DNA of 64,000 nucleotides from CAVWCW01 sp963753615 (GCA_963753615.1 CAVWCW010000008.1:124001-188000); one strand, 5' to 3'. Counted from the stretch's first letter, positions 16,824 through 26,377 are shown. Translations and numbers: made by a program. Notes: generated by a model from the sequence alone, not told the origin.

Positions 16824-17537
16824 ATGCCGATAGAAGAAGATGGGGACTCGACGGCCGGCCGCCTGCGCCGTTGCTTCGGATGGGCGCTGGGCTTTGTCGC
16901 GCTGCTCTGGGCGATCCGCCTGGTGCAGTCCCTGTTGGATCTGGAGTTGGCCCGCTACGGTGTCCTGCCGGGCGATCCCGCCGGCTTGGCCGGGGTGCTC
17001 GCAGCCCCGCTGATACATGGCTCCGTCGCCCACCTGTTCGCCAATACCGGGCCGTTGCTGGTGCTCGGCACTGCGCTGCTGTTCGGTTACCCGCGGGCGG
17101 CGCGCCTGGCGCTGCCGGTCATCTACCTGGGGGCTGGGCTCGGGGTCTGGTTGTTTGCCCGCGACGCCTATCATATCGGCGCCAGCGGGCTCACCTTCGG
17201 CATGATGTTCTTCGTCTTTACCATCGGCGCCTTGCGCTGGGACCGGCGCGCCATCGCCCTGTCCCTGATCGTATTCCTGCTCTACGGCGGCATGATCTGG
17301 GGCATATTCCCGAGTACCCCCAACATCTCGTTCGAATCCCACTTCTTCGGCGCCCTGATGGGCGTAGGCTGCGCCATCGCCCTGCGCAACCGGGACCGGC
17401 CGGCGGTCGAGCGGCTTTACCCCTGGGATGGCGATGATTTCGAGGAGATCCCGGAGCAGGAGTTCAAGCGGGTGCTGGACCGGGAGTTCTTCGGTATCGC
17501 GGACGATTCGGAGCGTCCCGGGGACAAGCCGGGTTAG
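16824..17537 (+). CDS. Rhomboid-family intramembrane serine protease
   Basis: A 237-residue protein with about six membrane helices. The catalytic serine motif is present (HIGASGLTFG, GxSG type) and the partner histidine lies in the last helix (ESHFFGALMG). The N-terminal helix pair includes LIHGSVAHLFANTGPLLVLG, equivalent to the rhomboid HxxxxHxxxN motif. A hydrophilic acidic C-terminal tail of about 45 residues (DGDDFEEIPEQEFKRVLDREFFG) extends past the membrane part. The substrate is unknown. It starts 10 bases after the sterol desaturase remnant and is followed by a DUF2956 gene on the same strand. Confidence 0.88.
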   Translation: MPIEEDGDSTAGRLRRCFGWALGFVALLWAIRLVQSLLDLELARYGVLPGDPAGLAGVLAAPLIHGSVAHLFANTGPLLVLGTALLFGYPRAARLALPVIYLGAGLGVWLFARDAYHIGASGLTFGMMFFVFTIGALRWDRRAIALSLIVFLLYGGMIWGIFPSTPNISFESHFFGALMGVGCAIALRNRDRPAVERLYPWDGDDFEEIPEQEFKRVLDREFFGIADDSERPGDKPG

Positions 17538-17608
17538 GCGGGGCCCCGCTGATGCGTTAAGCTCGGGGCCGACACCCGTGAACCGATCGGAGCGAAGCGA
17601 AACCAGTC

Positions 17609-17950
17609 ATGGCAGCGACCAGAGCCAAAAAGCAAGCGGACCAGGCGGTCCAGGAGGAGGCGATGCAAGTGGCCCAGGCGACGCAACGCCCAGGCCAGAC
17701 CAAGGAGCAGACCAAGCTGATCGCCCAGGGCGTGCGCAAGGCGCTGGAGGAGTACAAAAAACGCCAGGCGACCAAGACCCGCGAACTGGACCGCAAGCTA
17801 AAGCAGCTCAAGCGCCAACTGGCCGAGCAACAATCGGCCCCCGAGCGGGTCGAGGAGCGCGCCCCTTACCGCCAACATTGGCTGCCCTGGCTGCTGTTAG
17901 CCCTGAGTTGGACCGGCTTCGGCGGTTATCTATGGTGGCGCGGGTTGTGA
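17609..17950 (+). CDS. DUF2956 family protein
   Basis: A 113-residue protein with a basic, Gln/Ala-rich N-terminus, the conserved DUF2956 core TKEQTKLIAQGVRKALEEYK followed by a Lys/Arg-rich coiled-coil-like helix (KTRELDRKLKQLKRQLAEQQ), and one C-terminal transmembrane helix (WLLLALSWTGFGGYLWW). It is probably a tail-anchored inner-membrane protein. Function is unknown in all species I know of. It is 11 bases from the convergent SLC13 transporter gene. Confidence 0.8.
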   Translation: MAATRAKKQADQAVQEEAMQVAQATQRPGQTKEQTKLIAQGVRKALEEYKKRQATKTRELDRKLKQLKRQLAEQQSAPERVEERAPYRQHWLPWLLLALSWTGFGGYLWWRGL

Positions 17951-17960
17951 GCTAAGGCCC

Positions 17961-20053
17961 TCAATACACCAGATTCAGCATCCCTAGCATCACCACCAGG
18001 AACAGCAACGTCATGATGCCGCCGGCGCGCATGAAGTCCGCCACCCGGTAGCCCCCGGGGCCCATGATCAAGGCGTTGACCTGGTGGGTGGGGATAAGGA
18101 AAGAGTTCGAGGTGGCCAGCGCCACGGTCAGGGCATACAGGGCCGGGACTATCGCCCACGCCGATGGCGATATTCACCGCCAGCGGCACCAGCAGCACGG
18201 TGGCGCCCACGTTCGACATCACCAGGGTGAAGCCGGTGGCCAGCACCGCCACCGCGGCCTGGATCACCCAGGCCGGCATGTGGCCGACCACCGCGAGGGT
18301 TTGTTCGGCAATCCACTTGGCAGTACCGCTGGTCTCCACCGCCAGCCCCAGGGGAATCAGTGAAGCGAGCAGAAACACCGTCTTCCAGCTCACGGCCTGG
18401 TAGGCCTCTTCGATTTTCAGCACTCCGGACAGCACCATGCCGACGGCGCCGGTGAGCAGGGCTACCGACAGGCGCAAATCGGTGAACAGCACCAGGAACA
18501 GGGCCAGGCCGAAAAACAGCCCGGCCCAGAACAGCTTGTGGGGGCGCAACTCCTCGTGCGGGTATTCGGTGGTGACCACCACGAAGTTGCGGTCGCGCTC
18601 GATACGCGCCAGGGAACTCCACTGGGTGAATACCACCAGGGTATCGCCGGCCTGCAGGGGCATGTCGCGGATGCCGTCACCGCCGGCCAGCGTGGTGCCG
18701 GCGCGATGCAACCCCACCATCGCCAGGCCGTAGGTCTTGCGCAGCCAGACATCGCGGGCGCTATTGCCGATCAGGTTGGAGCCGGGCGGGACCACAATCT
18801 CGGCAATGCCGGCCTTGTCGGCTGACATGGCTTCGGCAAAGGCGGTAACCCGCTGACGCAGGTGCAGGCCGTATTCGTCGACAAAGCTGCGCAGGTCGCT
18901 GACCGTAGCCAGGACGGCGAGCACGCACTCTCCTTCGATGCCCACGTCCCGCGCCAGGGCGCCTGGGCTGAAGCGCAGGGTGCGGCCCGGGTTCTGCACG
19001 CCAAGCACGCGGATTCGCGCCGGGCCCTCGATGTCATCCAGGGTCTTGTCGGCCAGCGCACTGTCGGCCGGCACCGTTACCTCGAACAGATGGTAGTCCA
19101 GCCCGTACTGGTTTTTGAAGTATTCCATGGGGTCGGTGCTGGTGACTTTTTCGCCGTCCCCCGGCAGCACCCAACGCCCGGCCACCACGAAATAGGCGAT
19201 GCCGGTGGCCACCAGGGCCAGTCCGATGGGGGTGACCGAGAACAACGACCAGGTCTCCATCTGCTGTTCCGGGGGCAGGGCTTGGTTGGAGGTCAGCAGC
19301 AGGTCATTGAGCAGGATCAGCGGGCTGGAGCCAACCATGGTGACGGTGCCGCCGAGGATAGCGCAGAAGCCCATCGGCATCAGCAGTCGCGACATGGGCA
19401 GTCCGGAGCGGGCGGAGATGCGGCTGACCACCGGCAGGAACAGTGCCGCGGCCCCGACGTTCTGCATGAACGAGGAGATGATGCCCACGGTGCTGGAGAT
19501 GATGGGAATGATGCGCCCCTCGGTGGTTCCGCCGAGCCGAAGGATCAACGCCGCTACCTGAGCTCATCACCCCGGTCTTGTCCAGGCCGGCGCCGATGAT
19601 CATCACCGCAATGATCGAGATCACGGCGTTACTGGAGAAGCCGTCGAAGATGTGATCGGTGCTTACCAGGCCTTGTTCCAGTCCCATCGAGGGGGCCAGC
19701 AGGGAGGTCAGGCCCAGCAGCACCAGGATACTGACCGCCGCCACGTCCACACCCACAACTTCGAAGGCGAACAGGTACACGGTGAGCAACAGAAAGGCGC
19801 TCACCCAGGCGATCTCGATACTCGGGGTAGTCGAGGCCAGGCCCAGGGCGGCCAGCGCGAACCCGAGCGCGGCGATGATTTTGCGCCAGTCCAGATGCCC
19901 GCAAAAGATCCGTTTGCATTCGTCGTCGGCGAGGGCGGCCAAGGTATCGGCTCCTGTGGATGTATGTGGTTGGGGTCGGTCCCGCAACGCCGGAACGGCT
20001 GCGATCAGGGCGCGGGCCTTAGATATCAGGGTACTCCCGAGCAAAGCGCCCAT
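17961..20053 (-). pseudogene. SLC13/DASS-family permease with RCK-C domains, broken by two frameshifts (probably intact in life)
   Basis: The minus strand encodes a complete SLC13-type transporter in three frames. The N-terminal part (FEVVGVDVAAVSILVLLGLT, GLDKTGVM) runs until about 19561, where one extra base shifts the frame. The central part carries membrane helices, two TrkA-C/RCK-C-like soluble domains (PPGSNLIGNSARDVWL, MPLQAGDTLVVF) and the conserved SNVGATVLLVPLAVNIAIG. A second extra base near 18150 hides the true C-terminus ALYALTVALATSNSFLIPTH, which ends at TGA 17961. Both joins restore perfect family continuity, so sequence error is more likely than decay. The family imports di/tricarboxylates or sulfate with sodium; the RCK-C type is often sulfate or unknown. 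The ATG at 20053 is a best guess. Confidence 0.75.
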
Positions 20054-20287
20054 TGTAACCCCGAGCGCCCGGTTTTTGCACCGACGGTGCCGGGTCGTCA
20101 GCCTGGGCTTCCGCAAGCCGGTGGTGGTCTGCCGCACCAGCATGGGCCGGGCCAGGGGGCAACAGCCCCCGCTGCCGACGCGCGACCCAGCCGCGGTAGG
20201 CGCGATCTGGGTGGTTGCCTGGTTCGGCGGCGGGCAGCATGGTGCTGCGACCGGGGCATCGCTTCCGGCAGTGCCCCCGCCGCAGGT

Positions 20288-20875
20288 TCAGCGGCGGAGG
20301 CGCCGCTGGTGTTTGAGCAGCACGTAGACCGCGCCGGTGCCGCCGTCCCGGCGCAGGGCGGAGCAAAAGGCCAGCACCTCCTCGCGCTGACGCAGCCAGA
20401 GATTGATCTTCTGTTTGAGCACCGGCTGACGGTGCTCGGAGCCGCTGCCTTTGCCGTGTATGATCTGAACGCAACGGATGTCGCGGCGACCGCACTCGTA
20501 GAGGAACTCCTGCAGCACCTGGCGGGCGTAGCGCACGGTCAGCCCGTGCAGATCCAGCTCCATGCCGATCTGCAGGTGGCCGCGCCGCAACTCTCGTAGC
20601 AGCCGCTTCTGCACTCCCGGGCGGCTGAACTCCAGGAACTCCGGCGTCTCGATCTCGTGTTCGGAGTAGAGATCACGATCGGCCTGATCCTCCTCCCAGG
20701 GTCGGCTCTCTCTGGGCAGGGGATGCGGCGAACGCTTGCGCCGGAAGGGGGCTGCTCGGTCCTGCTGCAAGGGGCGCACGTCACCGATCTCGTCGCGGAA
20801 CAGTTGGCTTTCGTCGCCTTCCTGGTCGGGCTCGTTGGGCATCGGGGTCGTGCGGTTGCCGTGGGATTGGGGCAT
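20288..20875 (-). CDS. Smr-domain protein (YdaL/SmrA type)
   Basis: A 195-residue protein with a charged N-terminal extension followed by a C-terminal Smr domain: MELDLHGLTVRYARQVLQEF (LDxH motif) near residues 98-117 and IIHGKGSGS (HGxG motif) near 132-140. Smr domains are nicking endonuclease folds; the stand-alone YdaL proteins have DNA endonuclease activity in vitro, with an uncertain role. ATG 20875 is chosen because GGAG lies about ten bases upstream; an internal ATG at 20842 would also work. It is divergent from surE. Confidence 0.85.
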   Translation of the reverse strand: MPQSHGNRTTPMPNEPDQEGDESQLFRDEIGDVRPLQQDRAAPFRRKRSPHPLPRESRPWEEDQADRDLYSEHEIETPEFLEFSRPGVQKRLLRELRRGHLQIGMELDLHGLTVRYARQVLQEFLYECGRRDIRCVQIIHGKGSGSEHRQPVLKQKINLWLRQREEVLAFCSALRRDGGTGAVYVLLKHQRRLRR

Positions 20876-21030
20876 TGTAATACATCTCCGGAACTGACGA
20901 TCGATGGTGTTTCCGGGGCGCAAATTCAGTATAGTTAGGTGCCGACCCGCCCAGGCTGCGGCCTTGATTAGAAACTTTCGACGAACGAGCGTACTGGCGC
21001 TTCCCGTGCAATGCCTTGCGGCCGCGAGCA

Positions 21031-21780
21031 ATGAGAATTCTGCTGAGCAACGATGATGGTTATCAGGCGCCGGGACTGGCTGCGCTTGCGGCTCGGCTGC
21101 GGGCCATGGCGGAGGTATTCGTGGTAGCGCCGGAGCGTGACCGCAGCGGTGCCAGCAATTCCCTGACTCTCGAGCTGCCGATACGCGCCCGGAAAGCCGA
21201 GAACGGCTTCATCGCGGTGGACGGTACCCCCACGGATTGCGTGCACCTGGGGATCACCGGGCTGCTGGAGCAGGAGCCGGATATGGTGGTCGCGGGAGTC
21301 AACTCCGGGCCCAACCTGGGCGACGACGTGCTCTATTCGGGCACCGTGGCGGCGGCCACCGAGGGACGCTTCCTCGGCTTCCCGGCCATGGCGGTGTCCA
21401 TGGGCGCGCATGACCCCCAGCACTACGATAGCGGGGCCCGGGTGGCGCTGGATCTGGTGCGCCGAATGCAGGCACGGCCCCTGGGCGTCGATACCATTCT
21501 CAACGTCAATGTTCCCGATCTGCCCTGGGAGCGGCTGCGCGGATACCGCTCGACCCGCCTCGGCCATCGCCACAAGGCCGAGCCGGTGGTGCGCGCGAAG
21601 GACCCCCGCGGGCGGCCGATCTACTGGGTCGGCCCGCCGGGGGCCGAGCAGGACGCAGGTCCCGGCACCGATTTCCATGCCCTGCGCGAGGGCTATGTCT
21701 CGGTCACGCCGTTACAGGTAGATCTCACCCGCCATGCGGCCCTCGATCCCCTCGGCGCCTGGCTTTCGGAGTCGGCATGA
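21031..21780 (+). CDS. surE: 5'/3'-nucleotidase SurE
   Basis: A 249-residue protein starting MRILLSNDDGYQAPG, with the metal ligands of the family: the Asp-Asp of SNDDG, Ser of RSGASNSLTL and Asn of GVNSGPNLG. SurE dephosphorylates nucleoside monophosphates and is important in stationary phase. The ATG at 21031 aligns with the universal family start; an upstream TTG at 21016 is ignored. The stop overlaps the start of pcm (ATGA), the standard surE-pcm arrangement in gammaproteobacteria upstream of nlpD-rpoS. Confidence 0.95.
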   Translation: MRILLSNDDGYQAPGLAALAARLRAMAEVFVVAPERDRSGASNSLTLELPIRARKAENGFIAVDGTPTDCVHLGITGLLEQEPDMVVAGVNSGPNLGDDVLYSGTVAAATEGRFLGFPAMAVSMGAHDPQHYDSGARVALDLVRRMQARPLGVDTILNVNVPDLPWERLRGYRSTRLGHRHKAEPVVRAKDPRGRPIYWVGPPGAEQDAGPGTDFHALREGYVSVTPLQVDLTRHAALDPLGAWLSESA

Positions 21781-23021
21781 GGGGTAGGGCGCAGCATCTC
21801 GGCACCGGCATGACCTCGCAGCGCACCCGCGACCGGCTGGTAAAGCGCCTGCGGGACAAGGGCATCCGCGACGAGCGCGTGCTGGCGGTGATGCGCAGTA
21901 TTCCGCGCCATTTATTTGTGGACGAGGCCCTGGCCAGCCGCGCCTATGAGGAATCCGCACTGCCGATCGGTCACGGCCAGACCATCTCCCAGCCCTATAT
22001 GGTGGCGCGCATGACCGAGGCCCTGCTGGAGGGGCGTCCGGTGGATACGGTGCTGGAGATCGGCACCGGCTCCGGCTATCAGAGCGCGGTGCTGTCTCGG
22101 CTGGTGCGCCGGGTGTACACCATGGAGCGCATCAAGAACCTGTTGCAGCAGACCGAGCGCCGTCTGCGCGACATGGAACTGCGCAATATCCATCCGCACT
22201 ATTCCGACGGCGGACTGGGACTGCCCCAATATGCACCTTTCGATGGCATCGTAGTCACCGCGGCGCCCGCCGGCATACCCAAGACCCTGGTCAATCAATT
22301 GGCCGTTGGCGGGCGCATGGTGCTGCCTCTGGGAACCCGAGACGAGCAAGTGCTGGTGCGGGTCACCCGCAACCATGGCGGCTATTCGCACGAGATCCTC
22401 GAGCGGGTCAGTTTCGTACCACTACTCGGGGGGCACCCGCTGATGCGCGTATTTTCATCTCTCTACGACCGTGTGCTCGGCTGGTCCCGCCATCGTCACG
22501 CACCGCGCTATCTGGCGGGCCTGAGCTTCGCCGAGTCCTCGTTCTTCCCAATCCCGCCGGACGTGATGTTGGCTCCCATGAGCCTGGCCAATCCAAGCCG
22601 GGCCTGGTGGTTTGCACTGCTCACCACCCTGGCTTCGGTGCTGGGGGGGTTGCTGGGTTATCTGATCGGGGTGTTCGGCTTCGAAATGATCGAGCCTTGG
22701 CTGCGTGAAAGCCATTATTGGGCCGGCTTCCTCAAGGCCCAGGACTGGTTCGCCGAATGGGGTTTTTGGGCGGTATTCCTGGCTGGGTTCTCGCCCATCC
22801 CCTACAAGATCTTTACCATCACCGCCGGTGCCATCTCCATGGCCCTGCTGCCGTTCGTTGTGGCTTCGGCGGTGGGTCGGGGCGCGCGTTTCTTTCTGGT
22901 AGCGGCGCTAATGGCCTGGGGCGGCGAACGCATGGAGCGGTTGTTGCGCGACTACATCGACCGGATTGGCTGGCTCGTGCTGCTGCTGGCGGTAGTAGTC
23001 TTTTTCTTGGCCAAGGTGTAA
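21777..23021 (+). CDS. pcm: Pcm isoaspartate methyltransferase read through in frame into YqaA-family membrane protein
   Basis: The single open frame (414 residues) contains a complete L-isoaspartyl protein carboxyl methyltransferase (residues about 10-221; SAM motif VLEIGTGSGYQSAVLSRL, substrate region PIGHGQTISQPYMVARM) ending VSFVPLLGG, joined directly to a complete YqaA/DedA-like membrane protein that begins MRVFSSLYDRVLGWSRH (residues 223-414; FAESSFFPIPPDVML, AGFSPIPYKIFTITAG). The join sits on a run of six G at 22427-22432. With five G the methyltransferase would end LLGGTR and stop at a TGA that overlaps the ATG at 22443 by TGATG. So two overlapping genes fused by one extra G is the likeliest reading. 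Pcm repairs aged proteins; YqaA function is unclear. Confidence 0.85.
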   Translation: MRGRAQHLGTGMTSQRTRDRLVKRLRDKGIRDERVLAVMRSIPRHLFVDEALASRAYEESALPIGHGQTISQPYMVARMTEALLEGRPVDTVLEIGTGSGYQSAVLSRLVRRVYTMERIKNLLQQTERRLRDMELRNIHPHYSDGGLGLPQYAPFDGIVVTAAPAGIPKTLVNQLAVGGRMVLPLGTRDEQVLVRVTRNHGGYSHEILERVSFVPLLGGHPLMRVFSSLYDRVLGWSRHRHAPRYLAGLSFAESSFFPIPPDVMLAPMSLANPSRAWWFALLTTLASVLGGLLGYLIGVFGFEMIEPWLRESHYWAGFLKAQDWFAEWGFWAVFLAGFSPIPYKIFTITAGAISMALLPFVVASAVGRGARFFLVAALMAWGGERMERLLRDYIDRIGWLVLLLAVVVFFLAKV

Positions 23022-23280
23022 ACCGAAACGAGGCGGGCGGCCGCTTCGCAGTGATTGAATGGCATGAATCGAATGCATCGGCGATTCCCCGGGCTTGCGG
23101 CGACGAAAGCCGTTACCCCCATCCAGTGTCCGCGTGTGCTGGCACGAGCAGGGGCGCCTTGGCCACTGCTTTGCGGCGGTTGTCTCCGCCTGCCGCCCGC
23201 GGCCCAGCCTGAACCGGGTTCGACTACCGGTTCGGGGGTGAACGACGAACGGGCAAGGTAATTTGGGCAGAAGCCAAGCA

Positions 23281-24124
23281 ATGGTGCGGCGTCCGCTGGC
23301 GGCGCGCATTCTTTTGGTGGCGACTCTCGGACTGCTGGTAGTTGCCTGCGGCACCCCCAACCGGGCTCCGGTGGTGAACCGGGAACCCGGGGTGCAGGCC
23401 GGTGCCCAGCGCCCGGCTTTCTACCAAGTGCGTCCGGGTGATACGCTGTACGCCATTGCGTGGCAGACCGGCTTGGACTACCGGGAACTGGCGGCTTGGA
23501 ACGGGATTAGCAATCCCGGCCTGATCCATGCCGGGCAGCGATTGCGGCTATGGCCGCCACCGGCGCAAGGTCGCAAGCCCGCCGTCAATCAAGCCGGGGC
23601 CAGCGGCTGAGCCGAAGGCGCGGACCCAGCCTCCCCCGGAGGTCACCCTAGTAAAACCGGCGCCCCGACCGGCGGCCCCGAAGCCCGTGCCGCGGCTAGC
23701 CAAGTCCAAGCCCAAGCCCAAGCCGGTCGCAACCGCTTCGAGCGCGGGACCGCTGGAGTGGCAGTGGCCGACCATTGGGCCAGTGGTGGAGCGCTTTTCC
23801 GCCCAGGACCGTACCCGCAACGGGGTGAAGATTGCCGGGCGAAGCGGTCAGCCGGTCCTGGCCGCCGAAGCCGGCCGCATTGTATACAGCGGTAGTGGAC
23901 TTATCGGTTACGGTCAGCTTATTATCATCAAACATAACAAAAACTACTTAAGTGCCTATGGTCACAATAGAAAGATCCTGGTGAAAGAGGGGGATCAGGT
24001 GGCGCGGGGGGCGCACATTGGAGAGATGGGTAAGCCGCCGGACGATCAGCCCCTGTTGCACTTTGAGATTCGCCGCCGGGGCACGCCGGTCGATCCTTTG
24101 CTTCTGCTGCCCAAGCGGGGCTAG
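23281..24124 (+). pseudogene. nlpD: NlpD murein-hydrolase activator, split by a frameshift
   Basis: The first frame (23281-23610) carries a lipoprotein signal (LLVATLGLLVVAC) and a LysM domain (FYQVRPGDTLYAIAW, NPGLIHAGQRLRLW). The second frame, open to the TAG at 24122-24124, carries a Pro/Lys-rich linker and the LytM/M23 domain (AAEAGRIVYSGSGLIGYGQL, KNYLSAYGHN, LHFEIRRRGTPVDPL). The two overlap around 23560-23610 and one base of difference joins them into a normal NlpD. The M23 part lacks the full zinc-ligand set, as expected for an amidase activator of AmiC-type cell separation. Position between yqaA and rpoS is canonical. Probably intact in the organism. Confidence 0.85.
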
Positions 24125-24172
24125 CTTTGCAGATCGACAGGTACCAAAGCTGGGGACATAGGAGAAGACCTG

Positions 24173-25188
24173 ATGGTGAGCAAGGTCACCGAGACTGACG
24201 CAGCGCTCGACGGAGAAGAGCCGGTGGAGTTAGAAACCACGGACGGCCCGGCGATCGAGGATGACCAGGAGCCGGAGATCTCGACCGAAACTCTCGACGA
24301 CGTCCGCCGCAAGGCCCGCATCAACATGCCCCAAGCGGACCTTGACGACCCGCAGATGGATGCCACCCGGCTTTATCTCAGTGAGATCGGTTATTCCAAA
24401 CTGCTGACCGCGGAGGAGGAGGTCTGCTTTTCCCGCCTTGCGCAGAAAGGGGATGTGGCGGCGCGGCAAGCGGATGATCGAAAGCAACCTGCGGCTGGTG
24501 GTCAAGATCGCCCGACGCTATATGAACCGTGGGCTGGCGCTGCTCGATTTGATCGAGGAGGGGAACTTAGGTCTGATACGCGCAGTGGAGAAGTTCGATC
24601 CTGAGCGCGGCTTTCGCTTTTCTACCTATGCCACCTGGTGGATACGTCAGACTATCGAGCGGGCGATCATGAATCAGACCCGGACCATCCGTTTGCCGAT
24701 TCATGTAGTCAAGGAGATCAATGTCTATCTTCGGGCTGCCCGGCAAGCTGGCCCAGATCCTGGATCACGAACCGACCGCGGAGGAGATGGCGGAGCTGCT
24801 GGACAAGCCGATCGACGAGGTTAAGCGGATGCTGGGCCTGAACGAACGGGTGACTTCGGTGGATACGCCTTACGGCAAGGATGTGGACAAACCCCTGCTG
24901 GACACCATTCCCGATGAAAAGTCACCCAGGACCCCTCGGTTAGCATGCAGAACGATGGCCTTCAATGCCAACCTGGAAGGCTGGCTCGGCAAGCTCAACG
25001 ACAAGCAGCGTGAGGTGGTAGAGCGACGCTTCGGCCTTCACGGCTATGAGAACTCAACGCTGGAGGAAGTGGCCAACGAACTCGGAGTGACCCGCGAGCG
25101 GGTAAGGCAGATCCAGATGGACGCCCTGCGCCGGCTGCGCGACATTCTGGAAAAAGACGGTTTTTCGATAGATTCAATATTCAAATAA
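24173..25188 (+). pseudogene. rpoS: RNA polymerase sigma factor RpoS, broken by four single-base differences
   Basis: All conserved regions are present but spread over three frames: region 1.2 (DATRLYLSEIGYSKLLTAEE), region 2 (RMIESNLRLVVKIARRY, LLDLIEEGNLGLIRAVEKF, FSTYATWWIRQTIERAIM), region 3 (VVKEINVYLRAAR, ILDHEPTAEEMAELL) and region 4 (LNDKQREVVERRFGL, LGVTRERVRQIQMDALRRLR). An extra base occurs in GCGCGGCAAG near 24470 and again in GCCCGGCAAG near 24752; a further shifted stretch at about 24928-24965 is restored afterwards (a missing C in CCCAG, then an extra base). Correcting these gives a canonical RpoS of about 335 residues. The ATG at 24173 follows GGAGAAGACC. General stress sigma factor; error is more likely than loss. 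Confidence 0.88.
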
Positions 25189-25212
25189 TATCAATTTAAT
25201 CATAAATTTATA

Positions 25213-25240
25213 TTGGTATTCGAATCTAATTTCTTACAAT
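25213..25240 (+). promoter_or_regulatory. Probable sigma-70 promoter for the DUF4124 gene
   Basis: TTGGTA (25213-25218) and TACAAT (25235-25240) are separated by 16 bases inside a strikingly AT-rich stretch (about 25185-25240) just after rpoS, in otherwise GC-rich DNA. The AT-rich DNA upstream of the -35 could act as an UP element. The next start codon is about 90 bases downstream. Confidence 0.45.
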
Positions 25241-25327
25241 AGGGGATCGCCAGAAAGTAGAACGGAAGAAACGGAAGTCAAGCGCGGGTTCCCTGGACCA
25301 GCGCTGAATACTGGGAGGTAAAAGGAT

Positions 25328-25774
25328 ATGCGGTATTGGATGGGGGCCGGCGCCCTGGTGGTAGCGTTCGGGATTGGGGCAGCGGAGATCAAACGCTGGG
25401 TGGATGCCGAGGGTCTAACGCACTTCGGCGATCAAGCACCGCCGGCGGTGGAGGTGGAGGTGCAGGAGATCCATCACCCGGAGCAAGCGCCGTCCGGTAC
25501 CGGACTGCGTCCCGGGGAATTGGAAATGCTGGAGCGCTACGAGCAGCGGGGCCGAGATCTGGAGGCAGCCAAGCAACGCTCCTACCGGGAGTACGAAAAA
25601 GGCCGGCTGAGCGCCGAGCAGGAGCGGAAGCGGGAGGCCCGATGCAAGTACTATCGGAGCCGGCTAGAGCAATACCTCGGCAAGAAGCGCCGCGGCTATT
25701 CCCGCGCCGAAGGCGACAGTATCGACGACCAGATCGAACTCAACGAGATGAAAGTGGAGATCTACTGCGACTGA
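25328..25774 (+). CDS. DUF4124 domain protein
   Basis: A 148-residue exported protein. After a short signal sequence (GAGALVVAFGIGAAE), the DUF4124 motif appears as IKRWVDAEGLTHFGDQAPP (residues about 20-38). The rest is a highly charged helix rich in Arg, Glu and Lys with a Cys pair (REARCKYYRS and C-terminal IYCD) that may form a disulfide. Function unknown; DUF4124 proteins are periplasmic in many gammaproteobacteria. ATG 25328 has GGGAGG about 10 bases upstream. Confidence 0.82.
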   Translation: MRYWMGAGALVVAFGIGAAEIKRWVDAEGLTHFGDQAPPAVEVEVQEIHHPEQAPSGTGLRPGELEMLERYEQRGRDLEAAKQRSYREYEKGRLSAEQERKREARCKYYRSRLEQYLGKKRRGYSRAEGDSIDDQIELNEMKVEIYCD

Positions 25775-25838
25775 GCGCCAGCGCGGCGCGGCGGCGCGGC
25801 GACGCGCTTCCCGCCCCGCCCAACTGCACTTTCCAGGC

Positions 25839-26219
25839 TCAATCTTCCTCGATCATCAGCAACGCCGCCACCACCCGGCGCCGTTCCGACATCAGGATAT
25901 TGTAGGTGCGGCAGGCCGCACCGGTGTCCATGATCTCCAGGCCGATGCCGCGGCGGATCAGCTCAAGGTAAATCTCCGGGGCGGGAAAGCGCTGGCGGCG
26001 GCCGGTTCCAAGCAGCAGGATTTCCGGTTCCAGTCCGGCCAGGTCGGCGAAGTCGCGGTCGGCCAGATCGTCAAAGTCGCTCGGGCGCCAGCCGCGGATG
26101 ATTCGTTCCGGGGTCAGCACCAGATTGCGCTCAAGCAGTTCGCCGCTTATCACCACCCGGCCGGGCCCATAGGACTGCACCACAAGGCCGCTGCCCGAGT
26201 CTGCAGGGAAGAAATTCAT
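25839..26219 (-). CDS. Mth938-like domain protein (DUF498 family)
   Basis: A 126-residue protein from ATG 26219, compact and cytoplasmic, with the family signature of an NDUFAF3/Mth938-like fold: VVQSYGPGRVVISGELLERN, EILLLGTGRRQRFPAPE and GIGLEIMDTGAACRTYNIL. The human relative NDUFAF3 assists complex I assembly; the bacterial members have no firmly established role. A longer start at 26255 adds a basic segment without a ribosome site and is less likely. It is divergent from alaC. Confidence 0.85.
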   Translation of the reverse strand: MNFFPADSGSGLVVQSYGPGRVVISGELLERNLVLTPERIIRGWRPSDFDDLADRDFADLAGLEPEILLLGTGRRQRFPAPEIYLELIRRGIGLEIMDTGAACRTYNILMSERRRVVAALLMIEED

Positions 26220-26377
26220 GCGCCGACCATAGCGGAATCCAGGCTCCTTGCGCAAGCCCCGGATCGGCCGGAAACCGGCCGGATATCCGATTCATTTCAT
26301 TGACATTTTGCCTACCTGTCGAGTACCTTAGCGGTTTTTTCGCCGCCCCCCGGGAGCCCTTGCGTCCAGTGTCCCAG

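Noticed and set aside
23022..23280. Short frames between yqaA and nlpD
   Set aside because: No family, no ribosome site; a leader/promoter region for nlpD is more likely.
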